Shown here one piece after another: positions 37,495 to 48,313 of a stretch of DNA of 64,000 bases (within the stretch, counting starts at the first letter, position 1; each line of letters opens with the position of its first letter). This DNA comes from Nissolia schottii (taxonomy: Eukaryota > Streptophyta > Magnoliopsida > Fabales > Fabaceae), in the NCBI GenBank assembly GCA_003254905.1, contig QANU01028113.1, forward strand, positions 62,340 through 126,339, written 5' to 3'. The notes under the pieces were generated by a model. The model searched no databases and was not told where the DNA came from. It saw nothing but the letters and a program-made list of their open reading frames with translations. The translations under genes and the position numbers were made by a program.

Positions 37495-39077
37495 TGTTAA
37501 ATGCCCAAAATACGCAATTTTGACCATTTAAAAAGGCATTTACTCACTTATGTTTTAACGAATTATCTAATAAATTTCCCATTTTTTGTAGGTTTTCTAA
37601 TATATTTTGGTAGATGGATGCAAGCATAATTTATGAAGAATAATCTCATGAAGAATGGAAGAAAATGGCAGAATTGGAAAAGAGCTTAAAAGAGAAGATG
37701 CTGGCGACAAGACCGCTCAGCGATGCACACTTAATCGCTCAGCGATAAAAGGGATAATCGCTCAGCGGTACCGACCTTATCGTTCAGCGAAGGTACGTCG
37801 GCAAGTAACTTGCACCGGCGCAATCATTAAGCCAGCTGGAGCCAGCCTGGCGCCGCCCTGCCACGTCAGCACCGCCCTGAAAAGCTGCCGAGCATTTAAT
37901 GAAGACGCGTAAAAGTACAATCGCTCAGCGATTCAGCGTCGCTGCCTAGCGAAAAGGACAATATCGCTCAGCGGTTGTACTCAAACCGCTGAGCGAAGGT
38001 ACCCAACTTTTGCCTATAAATAGAGGGAGACCGAGGCATTCAAGACAATAATCCATCCCCCACTTCACTCACTCCATTCTAGTTCCATTTTCCACTTTCC
38101 ATACTTTACTTAGGTTAGGTTTAGAAAGAAAGTTAGGGTTTAGAAGCTTTCCTTAAGAGGAAGTGTGCCGAATTGCCAACGGTTGCGAACCGTGGTGGAC
38201 GTGTGGAGACATTTCACCACTCTTCTCAACCTACCATTGCTCTAAACTCCTGTAAGTCTGTAAACTATCCATGACAATGGATAGCTAACTTTCTTTCATG
38301 TTGGGATTGATGTGCTTTATTTCTTAATGTATCCATTGTAACTTATGATTATGATTCTATGAAGTCTCATGATTTTAATGAATGATCTTATGCTTAATGC
38401 TAGCTTTTGATTAGTATTTTGATTCTTGATTTGAGACTTGCTTGCATGAACGAGAGTTATGCTAGTTAAGTTACAAACCAAGTTAAGAACAATAGTGCTA
38501 TGCTAAGCTTGATTCTATGCTTGAATATTGTGAACGAGAGTTACAACTATTTGATCTTGACCTAGATCAATTCATTTAGTTCTTAACTGCCATAATTGGA
38601 AACAAAGGACTAATCGCATTAACACCTGCTTTAATGTCAAGGTACTTTGTTGAGTTTGTGCAAGACATTGACAACTTAATAAAGGAACTTGTGAACTTAG
38701 CATGCTTGAGAAAGATGATTAAGTTAAGAACTGGTGGCGATAAAATCAATAAGACTCATAGGACATACGGCTGCATTAAGAAATATTGTCACTAAAATCC
38801 CAACATCTTTCTTTACCTGCCTAAACTCAATTCCATTATTGTTTCCTTTATCGTTTCCTTATTTTATCTGCAGTTATTTATCATTTATTTACTCATCAAA
38901 ATATCAAATCGTTTCCCATAGCTTAAAGAATTTTAACCACAAGATATTTGTTTTAAACACAATCCCTGTGGATACGAGTATACCTGTTTATACTGCAATC
39001 CTCGTGAATCTGAAAGCTGTAGAAGGATATATTAAATTGACGAGAGTGTGAAACCATTGTGAAAAAAGCTTTCAACA
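37495..39077 (+). repeat. 5' LTR of the nested Athila-type element
   Basis: The LTR begins tgttaaatgcccaaaatac and ends agctttcaaca. It has a TATA box (tataaatag) at 38015-38023, preceded by a cluster of CGCTCAGCG palindromes at 37714-37995. Repeated cgagagtta motifs near 38451 and 38525 lie downstream of the TATA box. Confidence 0.9.
37714..37995 (+). promoter_or_regulatory. Cluster of CGCTCAGCG palindromes upstream of LTR TATA box
   Basis: Exact cgctcagcg occurs at 37714, 37736, 37759, 37922 and 37965. Its reverse complement cgctgagcg is at 37987, and the variant cgttcagcg at 37781. CGCT-C-AGCG is an inverted repeat with a one-base centre, the form expected of a site for a dimeric DNA-binding protein. 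The cluster ends about 20 bp before the TATA box. The 3' LTR and the antisense LTR at 26778-28094 carry equivalent clusters. The regulatory role is inferred. Confidence 0.45.
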
Positions 39078-39081
39078 ATTT

Positions 39082-39099
39082 TGGCGCCGTTGCCGGAGA
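39082..39099 (+). other. Primer binding site (tRNA-Asp)
   Basis: The sequence tggcgccgttgccggaga matches the complement of the 3' end of plant tRNA-Asp except at one base. It lies 4 bp after the 5' LTR. This primer is typical of the Athila branch of Ty3 elements. Confidence 0.85.
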
Positions 39100-39221
39100 T
39101 TGTGCCAATTTAAAACATTATCTTGATTGAAAATTTTAAGCTTTTGTTAATAGTGTAAATAGCCTTATTTTGTTAATTATTATTGTTCTGACCCCCTTGC
39201 AAGACTTTGCTATTCTTGTGA

Positions 39222-41936
39222 ATGCGAAAGAAAACTTCTGCAGATCAACTTCTATTCGATCCAGGAATAGAAGCAACCGCTAGGAGAAATCGACCCAACA
39301 CAAGGAGAGCTCAAGCCCTAGCCAAGGCAGTGGAAGAACAAGAAATTTCTTCATCTTCATCTTCATCTTCATCTTCATCATCTTCTTCACAACAAGAAAC
39401 AATGTCAGAAACCGGAGGAGGAACTGCTGGAAATCAAGAAAGCCAAGGCTTCATCAATTTTATCCCAAGAAACATTATTCGCATGGGACGAACAGCCGGG
39501 ACACAACGAATACCGCAACTACAACCAGGTTTGGTCCAGTTGATGCATGCTAATCCTTTTGCAGGTTTGGACCATGAAGATCCCTATGCTCATCTCACCA
39601 AATTTAATGAGCTATGTGGAATGGCGGCGATGTCTGAGGCGGATGAAGAAGCTATTTTTCTAAGGCTATTTCCGTTAACGCTTATAGGAAAGGCAAAAGA
39701 ATGGCTGTTAGATCAACCTCAAACTGTCCTCTCCAACTGGGACCAGCTAGAAGAAAGATTCTGCTCAAGGTACTTTTCTCAATCAAAATTTATGGATTTA
39801 AAGACTGCTATCTCTACCTTTGTGCAGGCACCAAACGAAAGCCTGTGTGAAGCATTGGAGCGGTACAAATCAATGTTGAGAAGGTGCCCAAACCATGGAT
39901 TTGATGCGAGGACACAAATCCACATCTTTAGAAATGGCTTGCAACAACAACAGAAACTTATGCTGGATGCGGCGGCTGGTGGACAGATAATGTCCAAAAC
40001 ACCAGACGAAGCCATAACAATCATCGAGTCCATGGCACTAACAGATCAGCAAGGGCAATACAACAGAAATCCAGCCAGGAGAGGAGGTATGTTGGAACTG
40101 GGCACCAATGACGCCATCTTAGACCAAAACAGGCAATTACAACAACAACTGGACAAGATGAAGAAAATGCTGAATGAGTTGCCTAAGCAGTTAAAAGAAA
40201 GCCAGGCATCCAGAAAACACCAGGTAATGCAATGTGAATTTTGTTTTGGTGATCACTTGACTGGCTTTTGTGAGTGCAGGGAAGAGGAAGCTCAGTTTAT
40301 TAACAATCAGCAAAGGCAGTACCAGCAATTTCTGAGGAGTCAACCTTGGAGGCAAGAAGCAGGCCCGTCCAATAGAGCGCTACTTTCCTATCAAAACCAG
40401 CAATTCCAACCCCCACACCAATTTCCAACCCATCAAAATCAACCACCCAATTCCAAGCTAGAGGACACTTTGACACAGTTTATGCAGATGTCCATGGCTA
40501 CCCAGAAGAATACCAATGCTTCAATTAAGAACCTGGAGATCCAGGTCGGCCAACTTGCGAAGGAAATGGTTGAAATCAAAAAGGGAACATTCTCTGCCAA
40601 CACCGAGCCCAACCTGAAGGAATCATGCCAGGTAGTTATGACTCGTAGTGGCAGACTGCCAAGGTCTATAGTTGTTAAGGAGAATGTTGGAAAAAAGGGC
40701 GAAGTTGAAGATAATGAGAGAATTGGAAAGGAAAGAGAAAAAGAAAAAGAAGGAGAGGAAGAGGAAGAAGAAGAAAAAAATAAAAAAAATGTAAATAAAG
40801 AAAAAAATAAAGAAAAAGAAGAAAAAAGGAAACAGAAGGCGGAAGAAGAAGAGAAAAAACCACAACCTTCTGTAACCAAGCAGCTCCCTTATTCGCCAAC
40901 TCCTACAAAGATTGATAAGGACAGGCAATTTGCTCGGTTTATGGACGTGTTTAAACGTCTGCAAATAAACATTCCATTTGCCGAAGCTTTGGAACAAATG
41001 CCTTCCTATGCAAAGTTTATGAAGGAGTTGTTGACGAAAAAAAAGAGATATCAAGAAGAGGAAACAGTGCAGTTAGGAGCAAACTGCAGTGCCATCATCC
41101 AGAATTTTATTCCCCACAAATTAAGAGATCTTGGAAGTGTCACCATTCCCGTCACTATTGGGAATGTGTCAGTGGGTAAAGCTTTAATTGATCTAGGGGC
41201 TAGTGTTAGCCTGATGTCCCTGTCTATGCTCAAAAGAATAGATGATTTGGAATTGAAGCCAACGAGGATGTCCCTGCAGCTGGCCGACCGATCGATCAAA
41301 TATCCACTCGGCGTAGCGGAAGATGTTCTGGTAAAGGTTGATAAATTTTTAATCCCCGCTGACTTTGTTGTGATTGACATTTCAGAGGATACTGAGGTTC
41401 CCCTAATTCTTGGGAGACCTTTTATGAGGACCGCAAGAATGGAAATAGACATGGACAAGGGAAAATTAAAGATCAAAGTCCATGAGGATGAGGTGCAGTT
41501 TGATATATTTGAGGCAATGAAGTATCTGGAGGATGAGGGACAATGCTTCAGCCTTGATGTACTTGATGAGGTTGTCATGCAAGTACAACAGCAGCCTCAA
41601 GCAGTAGATCCGTTGGAAATGGCACTGACTGATAACCCAACGCAATTTACTGCAGAGGAGGAAAGTGACATAGAGCTATTCTTGCAAAATCTTGACTCCA
41701 CACCAACCATTCTTCCTGACAAAGCAGAAATAGAGGACCTCAACAAGGAAGAAAAGAAATTAGAGCTACCACCACTACTCTCCCAATTTAGGTATGAATT
41801 TGTGCAGGATAAAGATAACAAGGAGGGAGCGGAGGATATAAGTAGTTCCTCATTTCTGAAGGAAGGATGGACCTTTCAAAGACTTTTTGAGGTAGCCAAA
41901 GTGGTCAGCAATATGCTGGACAAAGAATTTGGCTAA
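39222..41936 (+). CDS. Athila-type gag-protease polyprotein, 904 aa
   Basis: This is a retroelement capsid and protease protein, not a host gene. A serine run lies at residues 43-56. The retrotransposon gag domain spans about residues 112-280 (NPFAGLDHEDPYAHL, IGKAKEWLL, WDQLEERFCSRYF). A CCHC-like zinc knuckle with C338, C341, H345 and C350 follows. A glutamine-rich segment, then a very acidic lysine/glutamate coiled stretch at about residues 490-560, link it to a retropepsin domain with active-site DLGAS at 657-661 and LGRPFMRTA near 740. The frame is open throughout and ends shortly after the protease. There is no polymerase frame after it. The start is the first ATG after the primer site that precedes the long open frame. 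Confidence 0.85.
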   Translation: MRKKTSADQLLFDPGIEATARRNRPNTRRAQALAKAVEEQEISSSSSSSSSSSSSSQQETMSETGGGTAGNQESQGFINFIPRNIIRMGRTAGTQRIPQLQPGLVQLMHANPFAGLDHEDPYAHLTKFNELCGMAAMSEADEEAIFLRLFPLTLIGKAKEWLLDQPQTVLSNWDQLEERFCSRYFSQSKFMDLKTAISTFVQAPNESLCEALERYKSMLRRCPNHGFDARTQIHIFRNGLQQQQKLMLDAAAGGQIMSKTPDEAITIIESMALTDQQGQYNRNPARRGGMLELGTNDAILDQNRQLQQQLDKMKKMLNELPKQLKESQASRKHQVMQCEFCFGDHLTGFCECREEEAQFINNQQRQYQQFLRSQPWRQEAGPSNRALLSYQNQQFQPPHQFPTHQNQPPNSKLEDTLTQFMQMSMATQKNTNASIKNLEIQVGQLAKEMVEIKKGTFSANTEPNLKESCQVVMTRSGRLPRSIVVKENVGKKGEVEDNERIGKEREKEKEGEEEEEEEKNKKNVNKEKNKEKEEKRKQKAEEEEKKPQPSVTKQLPYSPTPTKIDKDRQFARFMDVFKRLQINIPFAEALEQMPSYAKFMKELLTKKKRYQEEETVQLGANCSAIIQNFIPHKLRDLGSVTIPVTIGNVSVGKALIDLGASVSLMSLSMLKRIDDLELKPTRMSLQLADRSIKYPLGVAEDVLVKVDKFLIPADFVVIDISEDTEVPLILGRPFMRTARMEIDMDKGKLKIKVHEDEVQFDIFEAMKYLEDEGQCFSLDVLDEVVMQVQQQPQAVDPLEMALTDNPTQFTAEEESDIELFLQNLDSTPTILPDKAEIEDLNKEEKKLELPPLLSQFRYEFVQDKDNKEGAEDISSSSFLKEGWTFQRLFEVAKVVSNMLDKEFG

Positions 41937-43483
41937 CCCTCGCTTAAGACAGGTGTCAAGCTAATGACGTTAAACGAACGCTTTCTGGGAGGCAACCCAG
42001 AGTTCTGTAAGTTTTATTATTCTAGTAGTTAATTATTAATACTAGGGTGTTAAAATAAACTTTTTGTGAAAATGGTTGCAATTGGAAGAGCAGGATTGAA
42101 AATGAAAGCATTTCCAATGATCGCTAACCAGTCCTTGAAAAAGGAGTTCTCTAATTGTTTTTGCAGGATTCAAAGCATTAAGGAAAATGAGGTTACATCA
42201 AGAGAACACAGTCACCATAACAGGGAGCAATTCTAATCTTTTTATCACCTTATTTACTTTCCGTAGTTAGGATGCTTTTTTTTAGACTTGCTTGTTTGTT
42301 TAAAAACAAAGTAGTAGTTTATTTTACTTAGATTTGATGCATGAACACATACATTATGAATTGACTTGTTTCAATATCCATGCTAGACTTAGTGATTCAT
42401 ACATAGATACCATGAGCATGTCCATATGCATTTCACTTGTTTGCATAAGCATAACCTTGAAGATGTTTTTAAATCAAGGAAATTAACCCCAAACCCATGC
42501 GAGGGAGTGAGCCAAACACTTAGTGAGAAGAGAGAATCACCATTGTTTTGCACACTTGAATTTGTTTGAGTCTCTAATTTTGATAATTGTATGTAAATAA
42601 TAGGAAATGATCAAGGCATTCTGTTCTTAGAATTTAAACCCACTTGGCCAAATAAAACCGACCTTAAAATTAGGAACATCCTTTGCTACCCCATTTGAGC
42701 CTAACATAAGAAAACTTTTGTTCATAATCCCTGAGCCTTAAAAAGTAAAACAATGCTACCCCTTAATTTCTACATTAAGAGAGCATCTAAAAATGGATTA
42801 TGTGAAAAAAAAATCTAAGTCAGGGGGAGACAAGGATGGGCAAAAGTGGGAATGCACAATAGAAGATATAAAAAGAACAGAAGCAAGAGAAAAGAAACAT
42901 TCTATCCCAAAACAAAAAGAAGAAAAAGAAAAAGGGGATAGAGACAAAAGAAAATAAGGGAAAAAAGGGTTGAAAAAGAAATGGAAGATTGTTGAAAAAA
43001 GAAAAGAAGTGACAACAAAGGAGTTGGTTTTCATTGCTCTATTAATTAGAAAAAATTTGCATATCCAGAAAAACCAATTTTCTTTGTAGCCTGGCCCCAT
43101 TACAACCTTTAAAGTCCTTTGTGATCCTTGCATGCCCATACTTTTGTATTGAATGGTGAAACAGGTAACAAATTTGAATTGTTGTAATTCAATGGTGATA
43201 TTGAGCGAAAACACTCACCCTAAAATTGGTCCACTGACCATTGTGTGATAAAGACAATTTCCTTGGTGGAAAAGACATTGGATAGTGTGATTTGTTTATG
43301 GCATTCAAGTAGTTTTGCATTTGACTTGTCTAGGTTCTATGGTGTCTCACATAGTCTCAAGCTTAAACCTTTTGAAGCATTTCAATTCATTGTATTAACC
43401 GATTGTTCATAAGCATTGATCTTTTGTAAAATAATTCTACTACCTCTTGTTTGAGGACAAACAAGGTTTTAAGTCAGGGAGAG
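41937..43483 (+). other. Non-coding tail of the Athila-type element with polypurine tract
   Basis: The segment starts with cgcttaagacaggtgtcaag and contains ctgggaggcaacccagag near 41985, a conserved hairpin-like motif often found in this lineage. An A/G-rich stretch runs through 42800-43030. The polypurine tract aagtcagggagag (43471-43483) abuts the 3' LTR. No polymerase-like frame was found. Confidence 0.65.
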
Positions 43484-45076
43484 TGTTAAATGCCCAAAAT
43501 ACGCAATTTTGACCATTTAAAAAGGCATTTACTCACTTATGTTTTAACGAATTATCTAATGAATTCCCCATATTTTGTAGGTTTTCTAATATATTTTGGT
43601 AGATGGATGCAAGCGTAATTTATGAAGAATAATCCCATGAAGAATGGAAGAAAAAGGCAGAATTGGAAAAAAGCTTAAAAGAGAAGATTTTAGTGACAGG
43701 ACCGTTTAGCGATGCACACTTAATCGCTCAGCGATAAAAGGGATAAGCGCTCAGCGGTACCGACCTTATCGTTTAGCGAAGGTACGTCGGCAAGCAACTT
43801 GCACCGGCGCAATCATTAAGCCAGCTGGAGCCAGCCTGGCGCCGTCTTGCCACGTTAGCGCCGCCCTGAAAAGCTGTCGAGCATTTAATGAAGACGCGTA
43901 AAAGTACAATCGCTCAGCGATTCAGCGCCGCCGCCCAGCGAAAAGGACAATATCGCTCAGCGGTTGTAGTCAAACCGCTGGGCGAAGGTACCCAACTTTT
44001 TCCTATAAATAGAGGGAGGCCGAGACATTCAAGACAATAATCCATCGCCCACTTCACTCACTCCATTCCACTTCCATTTTCCACTTTCCATACTTTACTT
44101 AGGTTAGGTTTAGAAAGAAAGTTAGGGTTTAGAAGCTTTCCCTAAGAGGAAGTGCTGCCAAATTGCCAACGGTTGCGAACCGTGGTGGACGTGTGGAGAC
44201 ATTTCACCACTCTTCTCAACCTACCATTGCTCTAAACTCCTGTAAGTCTGTAAACTATCCATGACAATGGATAGCTAACTTTCTTTCATGTTGGGATTGA
44301 TGTGCTTTATTTCTTAATGTATCCATTGTAACTTATGATTATGATTCTATGAAGTCTTATGATTTTAATGAATGATCTTATGCTTAATGCTAGCTTTTGA
44401 TTAGTATTTTGATTATTGATTTGAGACTTGCTTGCATGAACGAGAGTTATCCTAGTTAAGTTACAAACCAAGTTAAGAACAATAGTGCTATGCTAAGCTT
44501 GATTCTATGCTTGAATATTGTGAACGAGAGTTACAACTATTTGAGCTTGACCTAGATCAATTCATTAAGTTCTTAACTGTCATAATTGGAAACAAAGGAC
44601 TAATCGCATTAACACCTGCTTTAACGTCAAGGTACTTTGTTGATTTGTGCAAGACATTGACAACTTAATAAAGGAACTTGTGAACTTAGCATGCTTGAGA
44701 AAGATGATTAAGTTAAGAACTGGTAGCGATAAAATCAATAAGACTCATAGGACATACGGCTGCATTAAGAAATATTGTCACTAAAATCCCAACATCTTTC
44801 TTTACCTGCCTAAACTCAATTCCATTATTGTTTCCTTTATTTTATCATTTCCTTATTTTATCTGCAGTTATTTATCATTTATTTACTCATCAAAATATCA
44901 AATCGTTTCCCATAGCTTAAAGAATTTCAACCCCAAGATATTTGTTTTAAACACAATCCCTGTGGATACGATTATACCCGTATATATTGCAATTGGATTC
45001 CTTGTGAATCTGAAAGTTGTAGAAGGATATATTAAATTGACGAGAGTGTGAAACCATTGTAAAAAAGCTTTCAACA
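43484..45076 (+). repeat. 3' LTR of the nested Athila-type element
   Basis: This 1593-bp direct repeat matches 37495-39077 almost throughout. Differences are concentrated in the upstream (U3) third. The palindrome cluster (about 43700-43985) and TATA box (about 44004-44012) are kept, although several palindrome copies differ between the two LTRs. Confidence 0.9.
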
Positions 45077-45539
45077 ACCACCAAACCTTCAAGAGTTCAA
45101 GCACATTTCCTTCTCCTTTCACCTTCCACCGAAATCGAAACCACAACCCTTAAATCTTCTCATCTTAGTTTCATTTTCTTCCACCAAGAATCAAGAGGAA
45201 CAACCTCATCGTCTTCCACCTTGCTCAAGATATTCATCTTGGAGAAAGGAGGAGCTCAAGCTTTGGAGAACAACAAGGCTTGTAGGACTTCACTCAAAAC
45301 TCTTCTTCACTACCACCAAATTTTCTACAGGTGGGTAGTCCGATCACTCCTGTCTATGGGATGTTATTTGTATGTTTATGTGTGTATTTTGAGTAGGAAA
45401 AATTAGAAATGCTATGAGGATAAATTATTATGTTGCATGTTGGTTATATTCACGTTGTTTATGATTCTCAAACGTTCATGTTGTTGCTCAGGTACTGTTG
45501 GAATATGTGGTGTGAACTTGGGATGAACGTAAGAGAATG

Positions 45540-46640
45540 AGAGAAAATAAGCCAGGAGGTAAGCGCGGAGCGTTCCGCGGAGAATGACTGAGAGGAGCCC
45601 AGAGAGTTGAAGAGCGGGCGTCAGTAGTGGTGACTGAATGGGTCCGCAGATAACCCCTAAAGTGGTTGAGTAGTCCCCTGGAGAGTATGCTGAGTGAGCA
45701 CCGGTAATGGTGCTGCGTGGGTCTGCGGAGGTCCCCTGAAGGGGTTGAGTAGTCCCCTGGAGAGTGTGCTGAGTGAACATTAGGAATGATGCGGAAGGGT
45801 TCCGTGGAGGATCTCGGTAGTACGCTGAGAAGGTTATGTGAGGGGTGCTGAGTGGGCACTGGATGTAGTTCCGAGTGGGTTCCTCGGAGGTTCCCCAGAG
45901 TTACAGAGTGGTCCCCTATAGTTGCAGAGTGGTTTCCTGGAGAGTTTCTGAGTGGGGTTCCGCGGAGGAGTCCCTGGAGTGTTAGAGTGGTCCGCTAGAG
46001 TTGTGGTTTCCAGGAGAGTTTCTGAGTGGGGTTCCGCGGAGGAGTCCCTAGAGTGTTAGAGTGGTCCGCTAGAGTTGCTTAGTTTCCTGGAGAGTTCCTG
46101 AGTGGGTTCCGCGGAGGATCCCTAAAGTGTGGAGGAGGTTACATGGAGTTGCTTAGTAGGCACCTGAATGGTGCTGAGTAGGGTTCCGCCGAGGATCCCT
46201 GGAGAGCTGAGAGGGTTACGTGAAGAGTGCGGAAATGGTGTTGAGTGGGTTCTACGGAGGATCCCTGGAGAGCTGAGAGGGTTACGTGAAGAGTGGACAC
46301 CAGAAATGGCATTGAGGGGGTTCCGCGGAAGATCCCTGGAAAGTTGAGAGGGTTATGCGAAGAGTTTTGAGTGGGTTCCGCGGAAGTTCCCCAGAGTGGT
46401 GAGTGGCTCCCTGGAGAGTAGATCGAGTGAGTACCAGTAGTGGTGACCGTGTGGGTTCTGCGGAGGTACCCTAGAGCAGCTGAGCGGGTTCCTGAGGCTT
46501 CCTGACTGGGCGCCAGCAGCGGTGCCAAGTGGGTTCTGCGGAGATCCCCTGGAATGGTTGAGTGATCCCATGGAGAGTTGCTTAGTGGGTTCCGCGGAGG
46601 TTTCCTGAAGTTGTTGGGTAGTTTCCGAAAAGGGGTTCTG
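45540..46640. repeat. Degenerate tandem array with a ggttccgcggagg core
   Basis: About fifteen imperfect units of roughly 50-80 bp share a core gtgggttccgcggagg followed by ccctggagag and gagtgg. The GC-rich array lies in the solo LTR. Long minus-strand frames through it (for example 46139-46666) are by-products of the repeat and show no known domain. Confidence 0.7.
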
Positions 46641-47025
46641 AGGTCCACATGTATTCCAACAAGCACTTAGCAGTAGAAGTTTTTGTGATAAGTTTATAAT
46701 GCTATTTGTTTTACTATGAGCCACCTAAGGGTGCAGAGAACCAGAATATGAGTACTGAATCGTGCATGCATCATGAGGATAGACCACTAGAGACTATGCT
46801 TTGACCAAGGTTAATGAATGAAGATAATAATGAACGTAAGAACCAGATTAGTACAGAAAGATAAAGTGCATGAGAAGATGAGATATGATGAATGAAAAGA
46901 CGCTAACCCAGGTGAGCCGGTATGCGTAAGAAAAGAAAGCATATGATACCAGTTATCTAAAATGTTAAAGTTCATGCACAGTGCGTAAGAGCAGGCTCGA
47001 AGGGAACGCATGCATTGTGTACGTC

Positions 47026-47185
47026 GCCATGCTCATAAGGAACGCATGGGGCTCGATCACGTCACCAGGCTCATAAGGAACGCATGGGACACGATCACCT
47101 TGCATACATACCTATATGATTAAAGCGTCGCTATGTCTCGACCATGTCACCATGCTCATAAGGAACGCATGGGGCAAGGTCACTG
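47026..47185. repeat. Short tandem motif ctcataaggaacgcatggg
   Basis: Three close copies of ctcataaggaacgcatggg, each preceded by a gtc(a/g)cca(t/g)g-type sequence and followed by a gatcac or gtcact motif, occur near 47031, 47069 and 47155. A partial copy lies at about 46999. All are inside the solo LTR. Confidence 0.6.
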
Positions 47186-48313
47186 GGCATACATATATAT
47201 ATGTAGTAGTGTCAGAACAGTCAAGGATAGAAAGCACGAGAACTTAGTAAGAAAGATTAGTTCCCTGTCACCTAGTAACTAGATAAAGCCGCCCAGGAAC
47301 TTAAGCAAGAAATAACTGGTAGGATGTCTAGATGCATGAACACTAGAGATCTCCTGGACGGTCAAAGCATAATTGAGTAACCAGATTCCCCTATGCCATA
47401 GTCAACCACTGAGAACCACTGTTCTCACCCCCACTCACTTATGGCTTTAGGCGAGATAGATGACGTCCCCGCCGAAGAAAAGGCGGATCCTGCGCAGCAG
47501 ATTTAGGACCGTAGACCCTGAGACAAGGGAGGAGTTCAGCGAGGACGAGCTAGAGACCTGACCAGCACTATATCCAGACTTTGTCATCAGACGTCGCTTT
47601 TTGCCAGTAGCACTAGCTTGCTGTATATTTTGATATATGTTATTTTGTAGTACGGGCCTGGGATATGTACAGCCCTTTGATGTATTAGTACAGTATTTAT
47701 GATATGTATCTATGACTATTTGACATGTATGATATTGGCTGTTGGACCCACTTAGTGTTATTTACTTTACTGTTCATGTATGTATGTGTATGACAGACGA
47801 CACACGTATTTATCTGTTATACGACTAATTGGGACTTATGATAGTTCACACGCATGACTCTAGTTTGACATAAGATAATAGTTATGTTTTAAAAAAAATG
47901 GGTCCTTATTTTCAGTTAACTTAATTATTTTCCGAAGTAAAGTAGGGACTACCAGTATTCCCACATAGCAGATAACAACCTAGCAGGCACAGATTATGAC
48001 TTAAGCATAAGCTGCTAACCTAGGGTATTACAGAATCCACCTATACAAGCATAACTAAAAATATTAGTAATGTTGCAAAAATTAAATAAATAGCTTTTAA
48101 AAAGGACTAAGGTGTTAACCAAGTTTTTTTTTAATATAACTTTCGAACCAAAAAAAAAATGTTTCTTTGATATAAGTTGTTACGGGAAAAAAAATTAAGA
48201 TCAGATTACGCTGCGAGTATCAAAAACTAATGTGTATGGCTAAATAAAAACCTTTAAAAGGTGTTTCTGATTTATCAAATACTTCAGCAAGTATTTCAAT
48301 TGCTTGATGTAGT

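Larger units (their letters stand above)
37495..45076 (+). mobile_element. Athila-type Ty3 LTR retroelement, gag-protease only, nested
   Basis: Parts in order: 5' LTR 37495-39077, tRNA-Asp primer site 39082-39099, gag-protease frame 39222-41936, non-coding tail 41937-43470, polypurine tract 43471-43483 and 3' LTR 43484-45076. The 5-bp target duplication accac flanks it (37490-37494 and 45077-45081). By eye the LTRs differ at roughly 60 sites in 1.59 kb, or about 4 percent, suggesting an age near one to two million years at usual plant rates. The gag-protease frame looks whole. No reverse transcriptase, RNase H or integrase is present, so the element is non-autonomous and would need enzymes from a relative. 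Confidence 0.88.
36810..48032. mobile_element. Solo LTR (about 3.6 kb, Tekay-like) split by a nested Athila-type element
   Basis: The ends are tgtaacatcctg at 36810 and ggtattaca at 48032, giving inverted TGTAA/TTACA termini. They are flanked by the perfect 5-bp target duplication gaatc (36805-36809 and 48033-48037). Without the nested element and its target repeat, about 3.64 kb remain: 36810-37494 plus 45082-48032. No gag, pol, primer site or second LTR was recognised, which fits a solo LTR left by recombination. It contains two tandem-repeat regions, at 45540-46640 and 47026-47185. The long, repeat-rich LTR suggests the Tekay/Del lineage. Confidence 0.7.

Noticed and set aside
37714-37995. 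CRISPR-like reading of the regularly recurring CGCTCAGCG motif
   Set aside because: The repeats are only 9 bp, spacing is irregular, the DNA is a plant LTR and there are no cas genes.
39082-39099. tRNA-Asp gene
   Set aside because: Only the 18-bp complement of the tRNA 3' end is present, right after an LTR: it is a primer binding site. No true tRNA gene was recognised anywhere in the window.
39779-41821. Minus-strand frames opposite the gag-protease region
   Set aside because: Shadows of the strongly coding plus strand; they encode phenylalanine- and serine-rich low-complexity chains.
45412-46724. Repetitive minus-strand frames with recurring GTSAEPTQ-like units, resembling a repeat protein
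   Set aside because: The periodicity comes from the ggttccgcggagg tandem array in an LTR; several frames are equally open, and no start context or domain supports a protein.
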